Source: Arthrobacter ramosus
GTDB lineage: Bacteria > Actinomycetota > Actinomycetes > Actinomycetales > Micrococcaceae
Assembly (NCBI RefSeq): GCF_039535095.1
Contig: NZ_BAAAWN010000001.1
Location: 372,001 to 436,000, forward strand
Length of the DNA: 64,000 bases
Direction: 5' to 3'
Below are positions 1-7,906 of the stretch, piece by piece. The stretch's first letter is position 1; every line of letters begins with the position of its first letter. The notes below the pieces were generated by a model. That model had not been told where the DNA came from and searched no databases. It saw nothing but the letters and a program-made list of their open reading frames with translations. The position numbers and the translations under genes are program-made.

Positions 1-51
1 AGCCCGACGAAGGGCCTGAACCGCATCGCCGCGGAGAACTTGAGCGCATGA
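1..51 (+). CDS. C-terminal end of an unidentified protein (cut by window start)
   Basis: A frame open from base 1 ends at TGA 49-51 and reads ...GLNRIAAENLSA. It stops 13 nt before the next start codon on the same strand, so the two genes are probably co-transcribed. Only 16 residues are visible, and the family cannot be named. The main support is the tight spacing to the next ribosome binding site. Confidence 0.4.
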   Translation, partial: SPTKGLNRIAAENLSA

Positions 52-64
52 AATAGGAGGACAG

Positions 65-241
65 ATGGACTCGCAGGATAAGAACAAGGTCGTGGAATTC
101 CCCGCGCCCGGCCAGGAACTGTACCTGCCGTTCGGCGCTACGGATCCTGACTTCTACATTCCGGCCGACTGTGACCGCATGCCCGGGACTTTCTCCCGTT
201 GGCTGCGCGCCCTTCCGGTATTCGGCCGGCAGCGTTCCTAG
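65..241 (+). CDS. Small hypothetical protein, 58 aa
   Basis: The ATG is preceded by a strong ribosome binding site (TAGGAGGACAG, AGGAGG at 55-60) and the frame runs to TAG 239-241. The product begins MDSQDKNKVVEFPAPGQ and ends in a basic tail (WLRALPVFGRQRS). It has no signal peptide and no clear membrane segment, and it contains one Cys. I do not recognise the family. The good start signal, the close upstream gene and the hairpin downstream support a real gene. Confidence 0.6.
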   Translation: MDSQDKNKVVEFPAPGQELYLPFGATDPDFYIPADCDRMPGTFSRWLRALPVFGRQRS

Positions 242-289
242 GGCTCCTGCCCCTGGGGATGAGGGACTCTGCGCAACAGAGCCAAAAAG

Positions 290-332
290 GCGGGCGGCAC
301 TGAACTCCCAACTAAGGGGAGGTGCCGTCCGC
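290..332. terminator. Probable bidirectional terminator
   Basis: Arms GCGGGCGGCAC (290-300) and GTGCCGTCCGC (322-332) pair with one G-U. An A-run precedes the left arm and a short T-run follows the right arm. The hairpin sits between the + strand small gene and the convergent DUF2510 gene, so it could end both transcripts. Confidence 0.55.
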
Positions 333-368
333 CGCTTTGTTCGTGGGACGGGAATTTCGCCCGGGAAC

Positions 369-1091
369 CTACATTGGCAGGGCCTTGGCGATGGTCGAAA
401 CGATCATGCTCGCTTTGACGGACACCAGGATCAAGCTCACGGCGGTCAGGCCAATCAGTGCCCAAACCGGCGCGAGTCCGCGCTGCGGGGCGACCTTGTG
501 GACGATCACTGAACGGCCCACCACGTAGACTCCGGCGCCCAGGAAGGCCCACGCCCAGTGGAAGGGGCGGACCACCCCGTCCCTCTGCAGCTTTTGCCAG
601 TCGAGGTAGGACAAGAGAACGCTGACCCCGTAGATGAGCCAGGACGAGATAACCAGCAGGAAATATGGAACGCTGAACGCGCTGGGATCGAGGGTCGGTA
701 CGCGCCGAGCGCCGACATATCGCAGGTGGAAGACCGGATTCCAGAGCATCAGGATAATCAGTGTGATCACCGGCAGCAGCGTGACGAGCCAGATAAACGG
801 ATTGTAGACCGGCGTCTGCTTGCTGATTTCCGGGCGCGGCGCGGGCTGGACCGGTCCCGCGTATTGCCCAGGTCCCGCGTATTGCCCGGGCCGCGCGGCC
901 GCGGGCCACGCCGCGCCAGGCTGACCAGCACCGGGCTGACCTGCTCCTGCTTGGGCCCCGCCGGTCTGGGCCGGTGGGTTCCAGGCGTTTCCAGTCCAGG
1001 CGTTACCGTCCCACCACCGTAGTTGCCCGGAGCCCGAAGGGTCCGGGTACCAACCTGGAGGAGTCGGCGTGTTGTGCTGGGGGACGGTCAT
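369..1091 (-). CDS. DUF2510-domain membrane protein, 240 aa
   Basis: The N-terminus holds the DUF2510 signature (PPGWYPDPSGSGQLRWWDG, about residues 12-30) of many actinobacterial envelope proteins. A Pro/Ala/Gly/Gln-rich linker with GQPGA and GQYAGP repeats follows (about 40-85). The C-terminal part has about four hydrophobic helices (roughly 97-115, 140-165, 185-200, 213-235). The domain's function is unknown, and a membrane location is inferred from the helices. An AGGAGGCAAATC ribosome binding site precedes the ATG. It lies 40 nt downstream of the amidohydrolase gene on the same strand but has no obvious link to purine catabolism. Confidence 0.8.
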   Translation of the reverse strand: MTVPQHNTPTPPGWYPDPSGSGQLRWWDGNAWTGNAWNPPAQTGGAQAGAGQPGAGQPGAAWPAAARPGQYAGPGQYAGPVQPAPRPEISKQTPVYNPFIWLVTLLPVITLIILMLWNPVFHLRYVGARRVPTLDPSAFSVPYFLLVISSWLIYGVSVLLSYLDWQKLQRDGVVRPFHWAWAFLGAGVYVVGRSVIVHKVAPQRGLAPVWALIGLTAVSLILVSVKASMIVSTIAKALPM

Positions 1092-1131
1092 GATTTGCCT
1101 CCTGATCTACGACCTAATCGAGAGGCTACTC

Positions 1132-2607
1132 CTAACCGCTGATGATTTTCTGTGCGGCGGCTGAGTGTTTGGCAATAAGTTCCGGGATGTCCAGACCCGG
1201 AATCTGGCCGTCCACAACGCGCCACTTGCCGCCCACCATGACGCGGTCGGCGCGGTCCGCCGCGCAGAGCAACAATGCCGCGACGGGATCATGGCTGCCG
1301 GAGAAACGCAGCCCCTCGGGCTTGAACAAGGCAAGGTCTGCCTGCATCCCGGGAGCAATCTGGCCGATGTCGGTGCGGCCCAACACCGCAGCGGATCCCA
1401 GCGTCGCCCAGCCGAGCGCACGCTCCACCGGGACGTCCGCGCCATAGCGCAGCCGCTGCAGATACAGCGCTTGCCGCGCTTCGAGGATCATATTGGAGGC
1501 ATCGTTCGACGCCGAACCGTCCACTCCCAGCCCTACCGGAACCCCGGCGGCCTCAAGTTCCAGCACCCGTGCGGTGCCGGACGCGAGCCGCATGTTCGAC
1601 GTCGGGCAGTGCGCGACGGCGGTGCCCGCGGCACCCAGCCGGGCGATCTCGTCGTTGTCGAAATGGATCCCGTGGCCAAGCCAAGTGCGCTTTCCGAGCC
1701 AGCCGACGCTGTCCAAATAATCGACCGTGCGCAGTCCGAACATCTCGCGGCAGAAATCTTCCTCGTCGATGGTTTCCGCGAGGTGCGTGTGAAGCCGGAC
1801 ATCCAACCGTTCGGCCATGGCAGCGCTCTCGGCCATGATCTCCCTGGTCACCGAGAATGGCGAGCAAGGGGCCAAGGCGATCTGGATGACTGCGCCGTCT
1901 CCGCGTTCGTGGTACTTCCCGATCAGCCGTTCGCTGTCCGCGAGGATCACCTCCGGGCGCTGCACCGTGGATCGAGGCGGCAGGCCGCCGTCGTCCTCGC
2001 CCAGCGTCATGGACCCGCGGGTGAGCGTGGCGCGCATGCCGAGTTCACGCACGACGCCGACCTCGACGTCGATCGCGTCCTCAAGTCCCGCGGGGAAGAG
2101 GTAGTGGTGGTCGGCCGCCGTGGTGCAACCGGAAAGCAGGAGTTCCGCAAGCGCAACTTTCACGGCAAGTTCGAGGCTGTCCGGCGTCAGCCGCGCCCAC
2201 ACGGGATAGAGGTTCTGCAGCCATGGAAACAGGGGAGCGTTGGCCACCGGACCCCAGGCGCGGGTGAGCGTTTGGTAGAAGTGGTGGTGCGTGTTGATGA
2301 GCCCTGGCAGCAGGACGTGGCTGCCGGCGTCGAAAGTTTCATGGCACGGCGCGGATGGACGCTTTCCGGCGGGGACGAGCTCGGCGATTTTCCCATCGCT
2401 GACCACGATGCCGCCGCGGGCGTCGAGCCCGTTGGCCGTGAACACATCGAGGGGATTCTTGATCCAGAGCCGGGAAGAGGCTGGATCCGTCGCCGGGGCT
2501 GCTGGCTGGAAATCGGATTTCGGGGACACGGGAATCCTTGTCTGGTCGGCGTAGTTGCGTTCCAGCTCAGTGGTTCCTGTCTGCTGATCCAGGTTCCGGC
2601 GGGTCAT
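1132..2607 (-). CDS. 8-oxoguanine deaminase-like amidohydrolase (TrzN/AtzA superfamily)
   Basis: A metal-dependent hydrolytic deaminase of the cytosolic amidohydrolase superfamily, resembling 8-oxoguanine/hydroxyatrazine-type deaminases. Visible metal and catalytic motifs are INTHHHFYQTLTR (HxH), LHTHLAE, WLGHGIHFD and GLGVDGSASNDA (terminal Asp). The tail (IGQIAPGMQADLALFK) returns to the small beta domain typical of the family. The start is uncertain: ATG 2607 is used here, a GTG lies at 2622, and neither has a clear ribosome binding site. It is divergent from a second purine deaminase and a purine permease, which supports a role in oxidised or free purine catabolism. Exact substrate is inferred. 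Confidence 0.8.
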   Translation of the reverse strand: MTRRNLDQQTGTTELERNYADQTRIPVSPKSDFQPAAPATDPASSRLWIKNPLDVFTANGLDARGGIVVSDGKIAELVPAGKRPSAPCHETFDAGSHVLLPGLINTHHHFYQTLTRAWGPVANAPLFPWLQNLYPVWARLTPDSLELAVKVALAELLLSGCTTAADHHYLFPAGLEDAIDVEVGVVRELGMRATLTRGSMTLGEDDGGLPPRSTVQRPEVILADSERLIGKYHERGDGAVIQIALAPCSPFSVTREIMAESAAMAERLDVRLHTHLAETIDEEDFCREMFGLRTVDYLDSVGWLGKRTWLGHGIHFDNDEIARLGAAGTAVAHCPTSNMRLASGTARVLELEAAGVPVGLGVDGSASNDASNMILEARQALYLQRLRYGADVPVERALGWATLGSAAVLGRTDIGQIAPGMQADLALFKPEGLRFSGSHDPVAALLLCAADRADRVMVGGKWRVVDGQIPGLDIPELIAKHSAAAQKIISG

Positions 2608-2916
2608 CCCTGCCGATGGCACCCAGCGTAAGTGGCTCGCCGAAGTGCGTCAATGTGACTGACGCTCAAGCCCGGCCTCCCGCCCGGCCAACAGCCGAAT
2701 TTCACATGTCGAAACTTTTTTTCCAGAAACTATGGCGCGGCTCACATCTCCGGTGCTAATCTCAATTTGCCAAAGGCGGGCACCCGGACTCCGGGAAGCT
2801 ATCTACCAGGCGAAACCTTCAAAAGCACGCGCTGAAGCCTGGTAATCGCAGCACTGGTCTGTCACGTTCAGATGCCTCCCTGGTTACAGGCTTCCTCAGC
2901 ACAAAGGAAGTCGCAC
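2608..2916 (+). promoter_or_regulatory. Divergent control region of the two purine deaminases, with a possible structured leader
   Basis: About 300 bp without a gene. It holds a direct repeat GAAACT (2711-2716 and 2726-2731, 15 bp apart) upstream of a TAATCT -10-like box (2757-2762) that lacks a good -35, a layout typical of activator-dependent promoters. Further down, CCCGG-ACT-CCGGG and a long-range pair TACCAGGC (about 2805) / GCCTGGTA (about 2836) could fold in the 5' leader of the + strand operon. No known riboswitch was recognised. Confidence 0.35.
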
Positions 2917-3411
2917 ATGAGTACCACCGTCACGGCCGAACATTTCTTGGCCACCTCCATTGAGCTGGCAACAGCCAATGTCCTCAACAGCGGCGGGCCG
3001 TTCGGGGCCGTCATTGTCACCGCGGACGGCCGCGCCTTCGAAGGCGTCAACCGGGTCACCGCAAGCAACGACCCCACGGCGCACGCCGAGGTCACCGCCA
3101 TCCGCAATGCCTGCCGCGAGCTCGGCACCTTCGATCTCAGCGGAGCCACCCTCTACACGAGCTGCGAGCCATGCCCCATGTGCCTGGCCTCGGCTCTCTG
3201 GGCACGCATTGACAATGTGGTCTTCGCAGCAGACCGGCACGACGCCGCCTCCGTCGGCTTCGACGACGCCGTCTTCTACGAATACTTCGAGAACGAAGAC
3301 CGGGACAAGCTCATGCCGGTCCGCAAACTGGAACTGGGCGACCCCCAGGCGCCGGCCATACTGGAACCGTTCAACACCTGGAACACGCTTGACTCCAGGA
3401 TTGACTACTAG
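2917..3411 (+). CDS. CDA-fold nucleobase deaminase (guanine deaminase-like), 164 aa
   Basis: A zinc-dependent deaminase of the cytidine/deoxycytidylate deaminase fold. It shows the zinc signature THAEV (His and catalytic Glu, about residue 53) and CEPCPMC (two Cys, about residues 85-91). The length of about 160 aa matches bacterial GuaD/TadA-like nucleobase deaminases. The C-terminal part (FDDAVFYEYF) is of the guanine-deaminase type rather than TadA. The start at ATG 2917 is set by AAAGGAAG eight bases upstream; an earlier in-frame ATG at 2872 lacks one. It is followed after 6 nt by an NCS2 purine permease, suggesting import and deamination of a purine. Substrate (guanine or a relative) is inferred. 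Confidence 0.82.
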   Translation: MSTTVTAEHFLATSIELATANVLNSGGPFGAVIVTADGRAFEGVNRVTASNDPTAHAEVTAIRNACRELGTFDLSGATLYTSCEPCPMCLASALWARIDNVVFAADRHDAASVGFDDAVFYEYFENEDRDKLMPVRKLELGDPQAPAILEPFNTWNTLDSRIDY

Positions 3412-3417
3412 GGCCCG

Positions 3418-4998
3418 GTGGCTGAAATGACAATCCTGGACCCCGCAGAAATGCGAACGGCAACTGAAAAGCAGGCTGCGCCCTTGGGCGCAGGGCAGAC
3501 AGATGCACGCGAAAAGCACACGGCAACCGGACTGGCACAGCGGGGCAGCAGCCCCAGGCCCCCGGCGTCGAACTCCTTCCTGGATCGTTTCTTCCAGATC
3601 ACCAAGCGTGGCTCCACGCTGGCCCGCGAATTCCGCGGCGGCATCGTCACGTTCTTCACGATGGCCTACATCGTTATCCTCAACCCCCTGATCCTGGGCG
3701 GATTCTCGGCCCAGAACGCACCCACGGATGTGGCGGGCGGATGGTTGTCCGCCGCGCAGGTCGGGGCAGTCACCGGCCTGACCGCCGGCGTCATGACGGT
3801 CCTCTTCGGCCTTATCGCGAACCTGCCGTTCGGGCTCGCCGCAGGCTTGGGAATCAACTCGTTCCTCGCAGTCGCCGTCATCCACGAAGTCACCTGGCCG
3901 GAAGCCATGGGCCTGGTGGTCATCAACGGCATCCTGATTGTCCTGTTCGGCGTCACGGGTGCCCGGACCGCGATCTTCAAGGCTGTCCCCAAGGAACTCA
4001 AGGCCGCCATCACCGTTGGCATCGGCCTGTTCATCGCCTTCATCGGCTTCGTCGATTCCGGCTTCGTCCGCGCCACAAAAGGCGGACCGCCGGTACAGCT
4101 CGGCAACGATGGTTCCATCACCTCTATACCGACCCTTGTTTTCATTGTCGGTCTGCTGGTCATGGGAATCCTCGTGGCCCGTAAGATCCAGGGCGGCCTC
4201 CTGATCGGAATCGTCGCCACCACGGTCCTCGCCGCCGTCGTCGAGGCCGTCATGCACATCGGGCCTGGCAGCGCCGCCAATCCCGGTGGCTGGCATCTCA
4301 ACACTCCGGTACTGTCCGGCCAGCTGGTTTCCGCACCGGACTTCAGCCTGGTGGGCCACTTCGACCTCTTCGGTTCGTTCTCGCGGATCGGCGGCCTGGC
4401 GGCCACGATGCTGGTGTTCACCCTGGTGTTCACCAACTTCTTCGACGCCATGGGCACCATGACCGGCCTCGCCAAGAGCGCCGGCGTGGCATACAAGGAC
4501 GGGACGTTCCCCAAGCTCAAGTCGGCCTTCATCGTCGAAGGCCTGGGCGCGGTAGCCGGCGGCGCGACGTCGGGCTCGTCCAACACCGTGTACATCGACT
4601 CCGCTGCCGGGATTGGCGAAGGCGCCCGCACGGGCCTGGCGTCGGTAGTCACCGGGCTGCTGTTCCTGGGTTCGATGTTCCTGACCCCGCTCACCAGCGT
4701 GGTTCCGCTCGAGGTCGCAGCCGCGGCCCTGGTGGTGGTGGGCGCCATGATGATGGCGCAGATCCGCGAGATCAAGTTCTCCAAGTTCTCCGTGGCCCTG
4801 CCCGCCTTCCTCACCATCGTCACCATGCCGCTGACGTACTCCATCGCCAACGGCATCGGCGTCGGATTCATCTCCTGGGCCGTGATCCATGCGGCATCGG
4901 GGAAGTGCAAGAAAGTCCATCCGCTCATGTGGGTGGTGACCGTGGGCTTCTTGGTCTACTTTGCCCGCGGGCCGATCAGCGCCCTCTTGGGATCATGA
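3418..4998 (+). CDS. NCS2/AzgA-type nucleobase permease
   Basis: A polytopic inner-membrane transporter of the NCS2 family, AzgA-like (guanine/hypoxanthine/adenine) branch. It has a roughly 55-residue polar N-terminus, then FRGGIVTFFTMAYIVILNP (an AzgA hallmark), about 12-14 hydrophobic segments, the FTNFFDAMGTMTGL motif and the GATSGSSNTVYIDSAAGI loop expected at the substrate site. The start is GTG 3418 or ATG 3427; no strong ribosome binding site is seen. Six nt separate it from the deaminase gene, so translation is probably coupled. Proton-driven purine uptake is the expected role. Confidence 0.87.
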   Translation: MAEMTILDPAEMRTATEKQAAPLGAGQTDAREKHTATGLAQRGSSPRPPASNSFLDRFFQITKRGSTLAREFRGGIVTFFTMAYIVILNPLILGGFSAQNAPTDVAGGWLSAAQVGAVTGLTAGVMTVLFGLIANLPFGLAAGLGINSFLAVAVIHEVTWPEAMGLVVINGILIVLFGVTGARTAIFKAVPKELKAAITVGIGLFIAFIGFVDSGFVRATKGGPPVQLGNDGSITSIPTLVFIVGLLVMGILVARKIQGGLLIGIVATTVLAAVVEAVMHIGPGSAANPGGWHLNTPVLSGQLVSAPDFSLVGHFDLFGSFSRIGGLAATMLVFTLVFTNFFDAMGTMTGLAKSAGVAYKDGTFPKLKSAFIVEGLGAVAGGATSGSSNTVYIDSAAGIGEGARTGLASVVTGLLFLGSMFLTPLTSVVPLEVAAAALVVVGAMMMAQIREIKFSKFSVALPAFLTIVTMPLTYSIANGIGVGFISWAVIHAASGKCKKVHPLMWVVTVGFLVYFARGPISALLGS

Positions 4999-5146
4999 CC
5001 GAGGGTAGCCGGCCAGGAGCGTAGCCGGCCATTGAGGCGGCGGTCCGGCCGCAAGTCACCGCAATGAATAGGCGTCCGCCGATCGTCCCCAAGCGCATAG
5101 CGCGGACGACGACGGCGGGCGGCGGTGGGGTGCGGCCGCTCCGCTA

Positions 5147-5184
5147 AGGACCGGGGTGGGAAATGAGAGGCCCGCCCCGGTCCT
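5147..5184 (+). terminator. Hairpin downstream of the NCS2 permease
   Basis: AGGACCGGGGTGGG (5147-5160) pairs with CCCGCCCCGGTCCT (5171-5184), with one G-U and a 10-nt loop. A short CTTC follows rather than a long T-run. It lies in the 316-bp gap 4999-5314 between the permease and xdhC. The rest of the gap holds a TTGCCC (5199-5204)/TGTACA (5223-5228) pair, spacer 18, that could be a weak promoter for the xdh genes. Confidence 0.5.
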
Positions 5185-5314
5185 CTTCACGCAACGGGTT
5201 GCCCGTTTACCCGAAGCTCTCCTGTACAGACGCAAGGAATGAGAATATGAGGCAAGATCGCACACTGCCCCGGGCGGGTCTCCATTCCGGGACCTCGGTA
5301 AAGGAGGTGTTGCC

Positions 5315-6508
5315 ATGCTGGATTTGATGCCTTCGCTGGGCACGTGGCGGCCCGCGGTCTCCGGGCAGCGATGCGCCGTCGCCACGATCGTGGCCGCGGG
5401 AGGTTCCGTGCCCCGGCCGCTCGGCACGTCCATGCTGGTTTCCGAACACGGCGACGTCCTTGGCAGCCTCTCTGGCGGCTGCGTGGAAGGCGCCGTGGTG
5501 GAGGCCGCGCTTCAAGCAATGCACGACGGCGGCAGCCGCCTTGAGTCGTTCGGCTACAGCGCCGAGGACGCGTTCGCCGTCGGGCTCACGTGTGGCGGCG
5601 AGCTGGAAGTCCACATCCAGCCGACCGGCGCCGCCGGGCTGGACCTGGATTGGTTGAACACCGTGAGCGGCTTGCAGTCCTCCCTGGCACTCATCCGCAG
5701 GCTCGACGCCGCGGGAGGCGCCGTCGTCGTTCCTGATCCGGCGCGTTTTTCCGCCGCAGGTTCACGGGAACTTTCGGCCCTTCTTGGCGGGGATGACGCC
5801 GTGATCCGCGCCGCTGCAGCCCAGCTCGAGCCACTCCTGCATGGCGGCCGCGCAGGGCTGGTGCGGCTCGCTCCGGCCGAAGGCTGCGGGGGCTCCGCGC
5901 CGGAAGCCGAACCCATTACCCTCTTCGTGGAAAGCCGCTTGCCCGCGGCCCGCATGCTGATCTTTGGCGCCAACGACTTCGGCGCGGCATTGCTCCCCGC
6001 CGGGAAACTCCTGGGTTACGAGGTCACTTTGTGCGATGCGCGGCCCGCGTTTTCGAGCCAGGGCCGTTTCCTCGCTGCAGACCACCTCGTCACCGACTGG
6101 CCGCACCGGTACCTTGCCGCAGAAGCAGCCGCCGGCCGGCTCGATTCCCGAACCGTGGTGTGCGTGCTGACCCACGATCCCAAATTCGATATTCCCCTGC
6201 TGGAAACAGCCCTCGCTTTGGACCTCGCCTATGTGGGAGCCATGGGTTCGAGGCGCAGCCACCGGCAGCGGATCGACGGACTTCTGGCTCGCGGCATCCC
6301 GGTCGAGGCCCTCGGACGCCTGCATTCGCCGATCGGACTGGACCTTGGTGCCGTCACTCCCGCCGAAGTGGCCGTTTCCATCACCGCCGAAATCCTCGCG
6401 TCCCGCGCTCCGAACCCGGCCTCTGCCTGGGGTTCGCTCAAGGACGGAAGCGGGCCGATCCATCAGACCAGTACCCCCGAACAAAGCAAGGTGACCCCAT
6501 GGACATGA
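5315..6508 (+). CDS. xdhC: XdhC family xanthine dehydrogenase maturation protein, 397 aa
   Basis: XdhC proteins bind molybdenum cofactor, help its sulfuration and insert it into xanthine dehydrogenase. The N-terminal XdhC/CoxI domain shows the characteristic AAGGSVPRPLGTSML and GSLSGGCVEGAVVE. A middle linker follows, and the C-terminal Rossmann-like domain begins with MLIFGANDFGAAL and ends with YVGAMGSRRSHRQR and SPIGLDLGAVTPAEVAVSI. AAAGGAGGTG precedes ATG 5315. The gene overlaps the FAD-subunit gene by 10 nt, so it belongs to the XDH operon. It is cytoplasmic. Confidence 0.9.
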   Translation: MLDLMPSLGTWRPAVSGQRCAVATIVAAGGSVPRPLGTSMLVSEHGDVLGSLSGGCVEGAVVEAALQAMHDGGSRLESFGYSAEDAFAVGLTCGGELEVHIQPTGAAGLDLDWLNTVSGLQSSLALIRRLDAAGGAVVVPDPARFSAAGSRELSALLGGDDAVIRAAAAQLEPLLHGGRAGLVRLAPAEGCGGSAPEAEPITLFVESRLPAARMLIFGANDFGAALLPAGKLLGYEVTLCDARPAFSSQGRFLAADHLVTDWPHRYLAAEAAAGRLDSRTVVCVLTHDPKFDIPLLETALALDLAYVGAMGSRRSHRQRIDGLLARGIPVEALGRLHSPIGLDLGAVTPAEVAVSITAEILASRAPNPASAWGSLKDGSGPIHQTSTPEQSKVTPWT

Positions 6509-7440
6509 ACACCATCGAGTCCGTGGTTGCCACCACGGATCCAGGCCAGTGGCGCGAGGGCGACGCTTGGCTCGCCGGCGGCACGGTCTTATTCTCCTAC
6601 GGCAGTCCGGTGGGCAGCGAAGAGCCGCTCAAGCGGTTGCTCGATCTGGGGCAAGCAGGTTGGCCGGCCTTAACCGTGAGCGACGCCGGCATTGAGTTGG
6701 CCGCCATCTGCACCATCGCCGAGCTCTACGCTCTCCCGGTGTCTGACGCCGTGGCCGGCCGGAACTGGCCGGGACTGGGCCTTTTCCGCCCGAGCTGCGA
6801 CTCTTTCGTGGCCTCCTTCAAGGTGTGGAACATGTCCACCGTTGGCGGCAATGTGTGCACTTCGCTCCCGGCCGGGCCGATGATTTCACTGTGCGCCGGC
6901 CTGGATGCCAGGGCCACCATCCTCGGCCGGCACGGCAGCAGCCGCACTGTTCCCGTGGCCGAGTTCGTCACCGGGGACGGGAAGAACTGCCTGGCACCCG
7001 GCGAGCTCCTGCGCAGCATCCAGCTGCCGGCGTCGGCCTTGGCGGCGACCGTCGCCTTCCGGCGGCTCTCGCTGAGCAATCTCGGGCGATCCGGGGTGCT
7101 GCTGATCGGAAGGCTCGACGCCGATGGCGGACTGGTCCTCACCGTCACCGCTGCCACTAAACGGCCCGTACAGCTGCGGTTCGCCGCCGCGGAGTTGCCG
7201 GACGCCGAGCGGCTGGCCGCCGCCGTCGGGCATTCAATCCCCACGGAGCTGTACCACGACGACATCCACGGGCTCCCGGAATGGCGCCGCGACATGACGT
7301 TCCGGCTCGCCGAGGAGATCCGCGCGGAACTGTGCGATCCGGTTTCAGGCGACGGACCGCTCACGGTCTCGGGCGATTTCTGGCCACCGCACGCCACCTC
7401 GCCGCAACCATCCACCCAACCCGCACAGAAGGAGGCCTGA
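6499..7440 (+). CDS. Xanthine dehydrogenase FAD-binding subunit, 313 aa
   Basis: The FAD-binding subunit of a molybdenum hydroxylase (CoxM/XdhB family), which passes electrons from the 2Fe-2S centres to FAD. Visible features are the N-terminal FAD-binding stretch ([11 protein letters not shown]), the conserved [19 protein letters not shown] (about residues 111-129), and the CO-dehydrogenase flavoprotein C-terminal domain. Start ATG 6499 (a second ATG lies at 6505) overlaps the end of xdhC, and the stop is two bases before the next start. Length is slightly above the usual 280-300 residues. Confidence 0.85.
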   Translation: MDMNTIESVVATTDPGQWREGDAWLAGGTVLFSYGSPVGSEEPLKRLLDLGQAGWPALTVSDAGIELAAICTIAELYALPVSDAVAGRNWPGLGLFRPSCDSFVASFKVWNMSTVGGNVCTSLPAGPMISLCAGLDARATILGRHGSSRTVPVAEFVTGDGKNCLAPGELLRSIQLPASALAATVAFRRLSLSNLGRSGVLLIGRLDADGGLVLTVTAATKRPVQLRFAAAELPDAERLAAAVGHSIPTELYHDDIHGLPEWRRDMTFRLAEEIRAELCDPVSGDGPLTVSGDFWPPHATSPQPSTQPAQKEA

Positions 7441-7442
7441 GC

Positions 7443-7906
7443 ATGGCAATCGAGATCAACGGAACAGCCACCGAGGCCGCACCCCGCCCGGGCCAGTGCC
7501 TTCGGACGTTCCTGCGCGAACAGGGAAACTTCGGCGTCAAGAAAGGGTGCGACGGCGGCGACTGTGGCGCCTGCACCGTCCACGTGGACGGTACGCCCGT
7601 GCACAGTTGCATCTACCCGGCCGTCCGCGCCGAAGGGCATTCGGTCACCACTATCGAGGGGTTGTCGAGCGGGGAAGAGCTGCATCCGGTACAGCAGCAG
7701 TTCCTGGAAAACCAGGGTTTCCAGTGCGGCTTCTGCACCGCCGGCATGATGATGACCGCCGCCACCTTCGACGAGGAACAGAAAGCCAACCTCCCCGAAA
7801 CCTCAAGGGAAACCTGTGCCGCTGCACGGGTTACCGCTCTATCGCGGACGCCGTCTGCGGTAGTCACAATCATTCGCCCGACGGCGGTGCGGCGGGCGCG
7901 GCAGTC
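7443..7906 (+). pseudogene. 2Fe-2S domain of xanthine dehydrogenase, frameshifted
   Basis: The start codon two bases after the FAD-subunit stop opens a ferredoxin-type domain ([22 protein letters not shown]), followed by the start of the second cluster motif ([12 protein letters not shown]). At the four-base C-run 7793-7796 the frame is lost. In the +1-corrected frame the text continues [20 protein letters not shown], exactly the rest of the second cluster motif, and then runs without a stop into the molybdopterin domain. Uncorrected, translation goes on out of frame to a stop at 8865-8867. One missing C explains everything. The intact gene would be a 2Fe-2S/Mo fusion from 7443 to 10261 (about 939 aa). 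Mutation or assembly error cannot be told apart here. Confidence 0.8.

Noticed and set aside
2896..4920. 674-codon and 420-codon frames on the minus strand opposite the deaminase and NCS2 permease
   Set aside because: Low-complexity antisense translation. The + strand frames carry clear zinc-deaminase and NCS2 motifs.
5965..6498. 469-codon version of the XDH FAD subunit starting at 6031
   Set aside because: The first 156 codons overlap xdhC out of frame and are Arg/Pro-rich. The conserved subunit begins at ATG 6499.
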